This document shows positions 23,993 through 24,339 of a stretch of 24,339 bases of DNA, in pieces; position 1 is the first letter of the stretch, and each line of letters opens with the position of its first letter. This DNA comes from an uncultured Eubacteriales bacterium (GTDB lineage Bacteria > Bacillota > Clostridia > Christensenellales > Aristaeellaceae). Under the pieces are notes generated by a model that saw nothing but the letters and a program-made list of their open reading frames with translations, made no database searches and was not told the DNA's origin. The position numbers and the translations under genes are program-made. The stretch lies in contig USCR01000021.1 in NCBI GenBank assembly GCA_900553295.1, positions 1-24,339 of the forward strand, read 5' to 3'.

Positions 23993-24081
23993 ACGGCGGG
24001 GCCGGCGCAGCGTGAAGCTGGTGCGCAGGGGCCTCCGCCGTGGTGTGTCCGATAAATAGAGAAAGTATAGAAATATCGGAC
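23993..24081. other. Two further stem-loops in the era-side intergenic region
   Basis: ACGGCGG (23993-23999) pairs with CCGCCGT (24035-24041). GTCCGATA (24047-24054) pairs perfectly with TATCGGAC (24074-24081), with an A/T-rich loop. I see no coding potential and no known RNA family in 23865-24145. These may belong to the 3' untranslated region of the small minus-strand gene or to a structured RNA. Confidence 0.4.
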
Positions 24082-24145
24082 GGCAGGTCGGTAAAGAAAG
24101 ACGCTGCCTTGTATGGCAATTTTATCTTATGTGGAACCGCTGAGA

Positions 24146-24313
24146 TTAGATGGCTTGGCTTTGCAGGGCCTGATCCTGAGACGCTTCACCTAGCATGGCC
24201 TCATCCATCAGGTGGCTCATGCGCAGCGCGCCCTCCAGATCGCCTGCATCCCAGGCGTTTTCCAGCTGTATGCGGATGAATAGAATCGGGTCCGGGCGGT
24301 AATGCTGATTCAA
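24146..24313 (-). CDS. Small protein, possibly Spo0E-like (55 aa)
   Basis: A minus-strand frame begins with TTG at 24313, 9 bases after a strong AAGGAGG, and ends at TAA 24146-24148. The product reads MNQHYRPDPILFIRIQLENA, then a helical acidic stretch with GDLEGALRMSHLMDEAML. Spo0E-family phosphatases are two-helix proteins of this size with an SQELD-type motif in helix 2; RMSHLMDEAM sits in the right place but keeps only the Ser and Asp. The family call is weak. That it is a gene is supported by the ribosome binding site and the terminators downstream. Its promoter would lie beyond the window. Confidence 0.5.
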   Translation of the reverse strand: MNQHYRPDPILFIRIQLENAWDAGDLEGALRMSHLMDEAMLGEASQDQALQSQAI

Positions 24314-24339
24314 TGTTGTATCCCTCCTTGTCCGTTCTT

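Overview
The window joins two unlike pieces of DNA. Positions 1 to about 7650 are moderate-GC phage DNA, read entirely on the minus strand. From about 7651 to the right end it is a GC-rich bacterial chromosome, read almost entirely on the plus strand. The join cuts into an ABC permease gene. It is either a real phage/host junction or an assembly chimera; the sequence alone does not decide. The bacterial part looks like a spore-forming Clostridia-type Firmicute, probably from an animal gut. It carries yqfC-yqfD-phoH-yqfF-ybeY-cdd-era, the order known from Bacillus subtilis and Clostridia, and its carbohydrate genes fit growth on host glycans.

Phage region (1-7638, minus strand). This is a tailed-phage head cassette in transcription order: large terminase (terL), portal, a small zinc-ribbon protein, capsid protease/scaffold, a probable decoration protein, and the start of the probable major capsid protein, cut by the window edge. 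The notable feature is that terL is interrupted twice by group I introns. The first insert (5127-6798, 1672 nt) is an IStron: a self-splicing group I intron carrying an IS605-type TnpB nuclease gene and a probable omegaRNA at its right end. The second (4480-4742, 263 nt) is a compact ORF-less group I intron, placed three codons after a predicted catalytic aspartate of the nuclease domain. Removing both restores one frame of 586 residues with Walker A, Walker B and nuclease motifs in order. Both splice junctions are supported by the restored protein and by P1 helices with a U-G pair at the 5' splice site.

Carbohydrate region (about 7651-17060, plus strand). A 5'-truncated LplB-type permease, a second permease and a solute-binding protein are followed by three cytoplasmic enzymes: a GH130 phosphorylase, a GH38 alpha-mannosidase and a GH20 hexosaminidase-like protein. 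Together they suggest import and breakdown of mannose/N-acetylglucosamine oligosaccharides such as N-glycan core fragments. A strong terminator follows the last gene.

Sporulation and housekeeping region (17137-23864, plus strand). yqfC, yqfD, phoH, yqfF/pgpH, a ybeY-cdd fusion and era lie close together, with several overlapping starts and stops. dgkA, usual between ybeY and cdd, is missing, and those two neighbours are fused in one frame. Beyond era, two minus-strand terminators and further hairpins precede a 55-codon minus-strand gene with a TTG start whose product weakly resembles Spo0E-like regulators.
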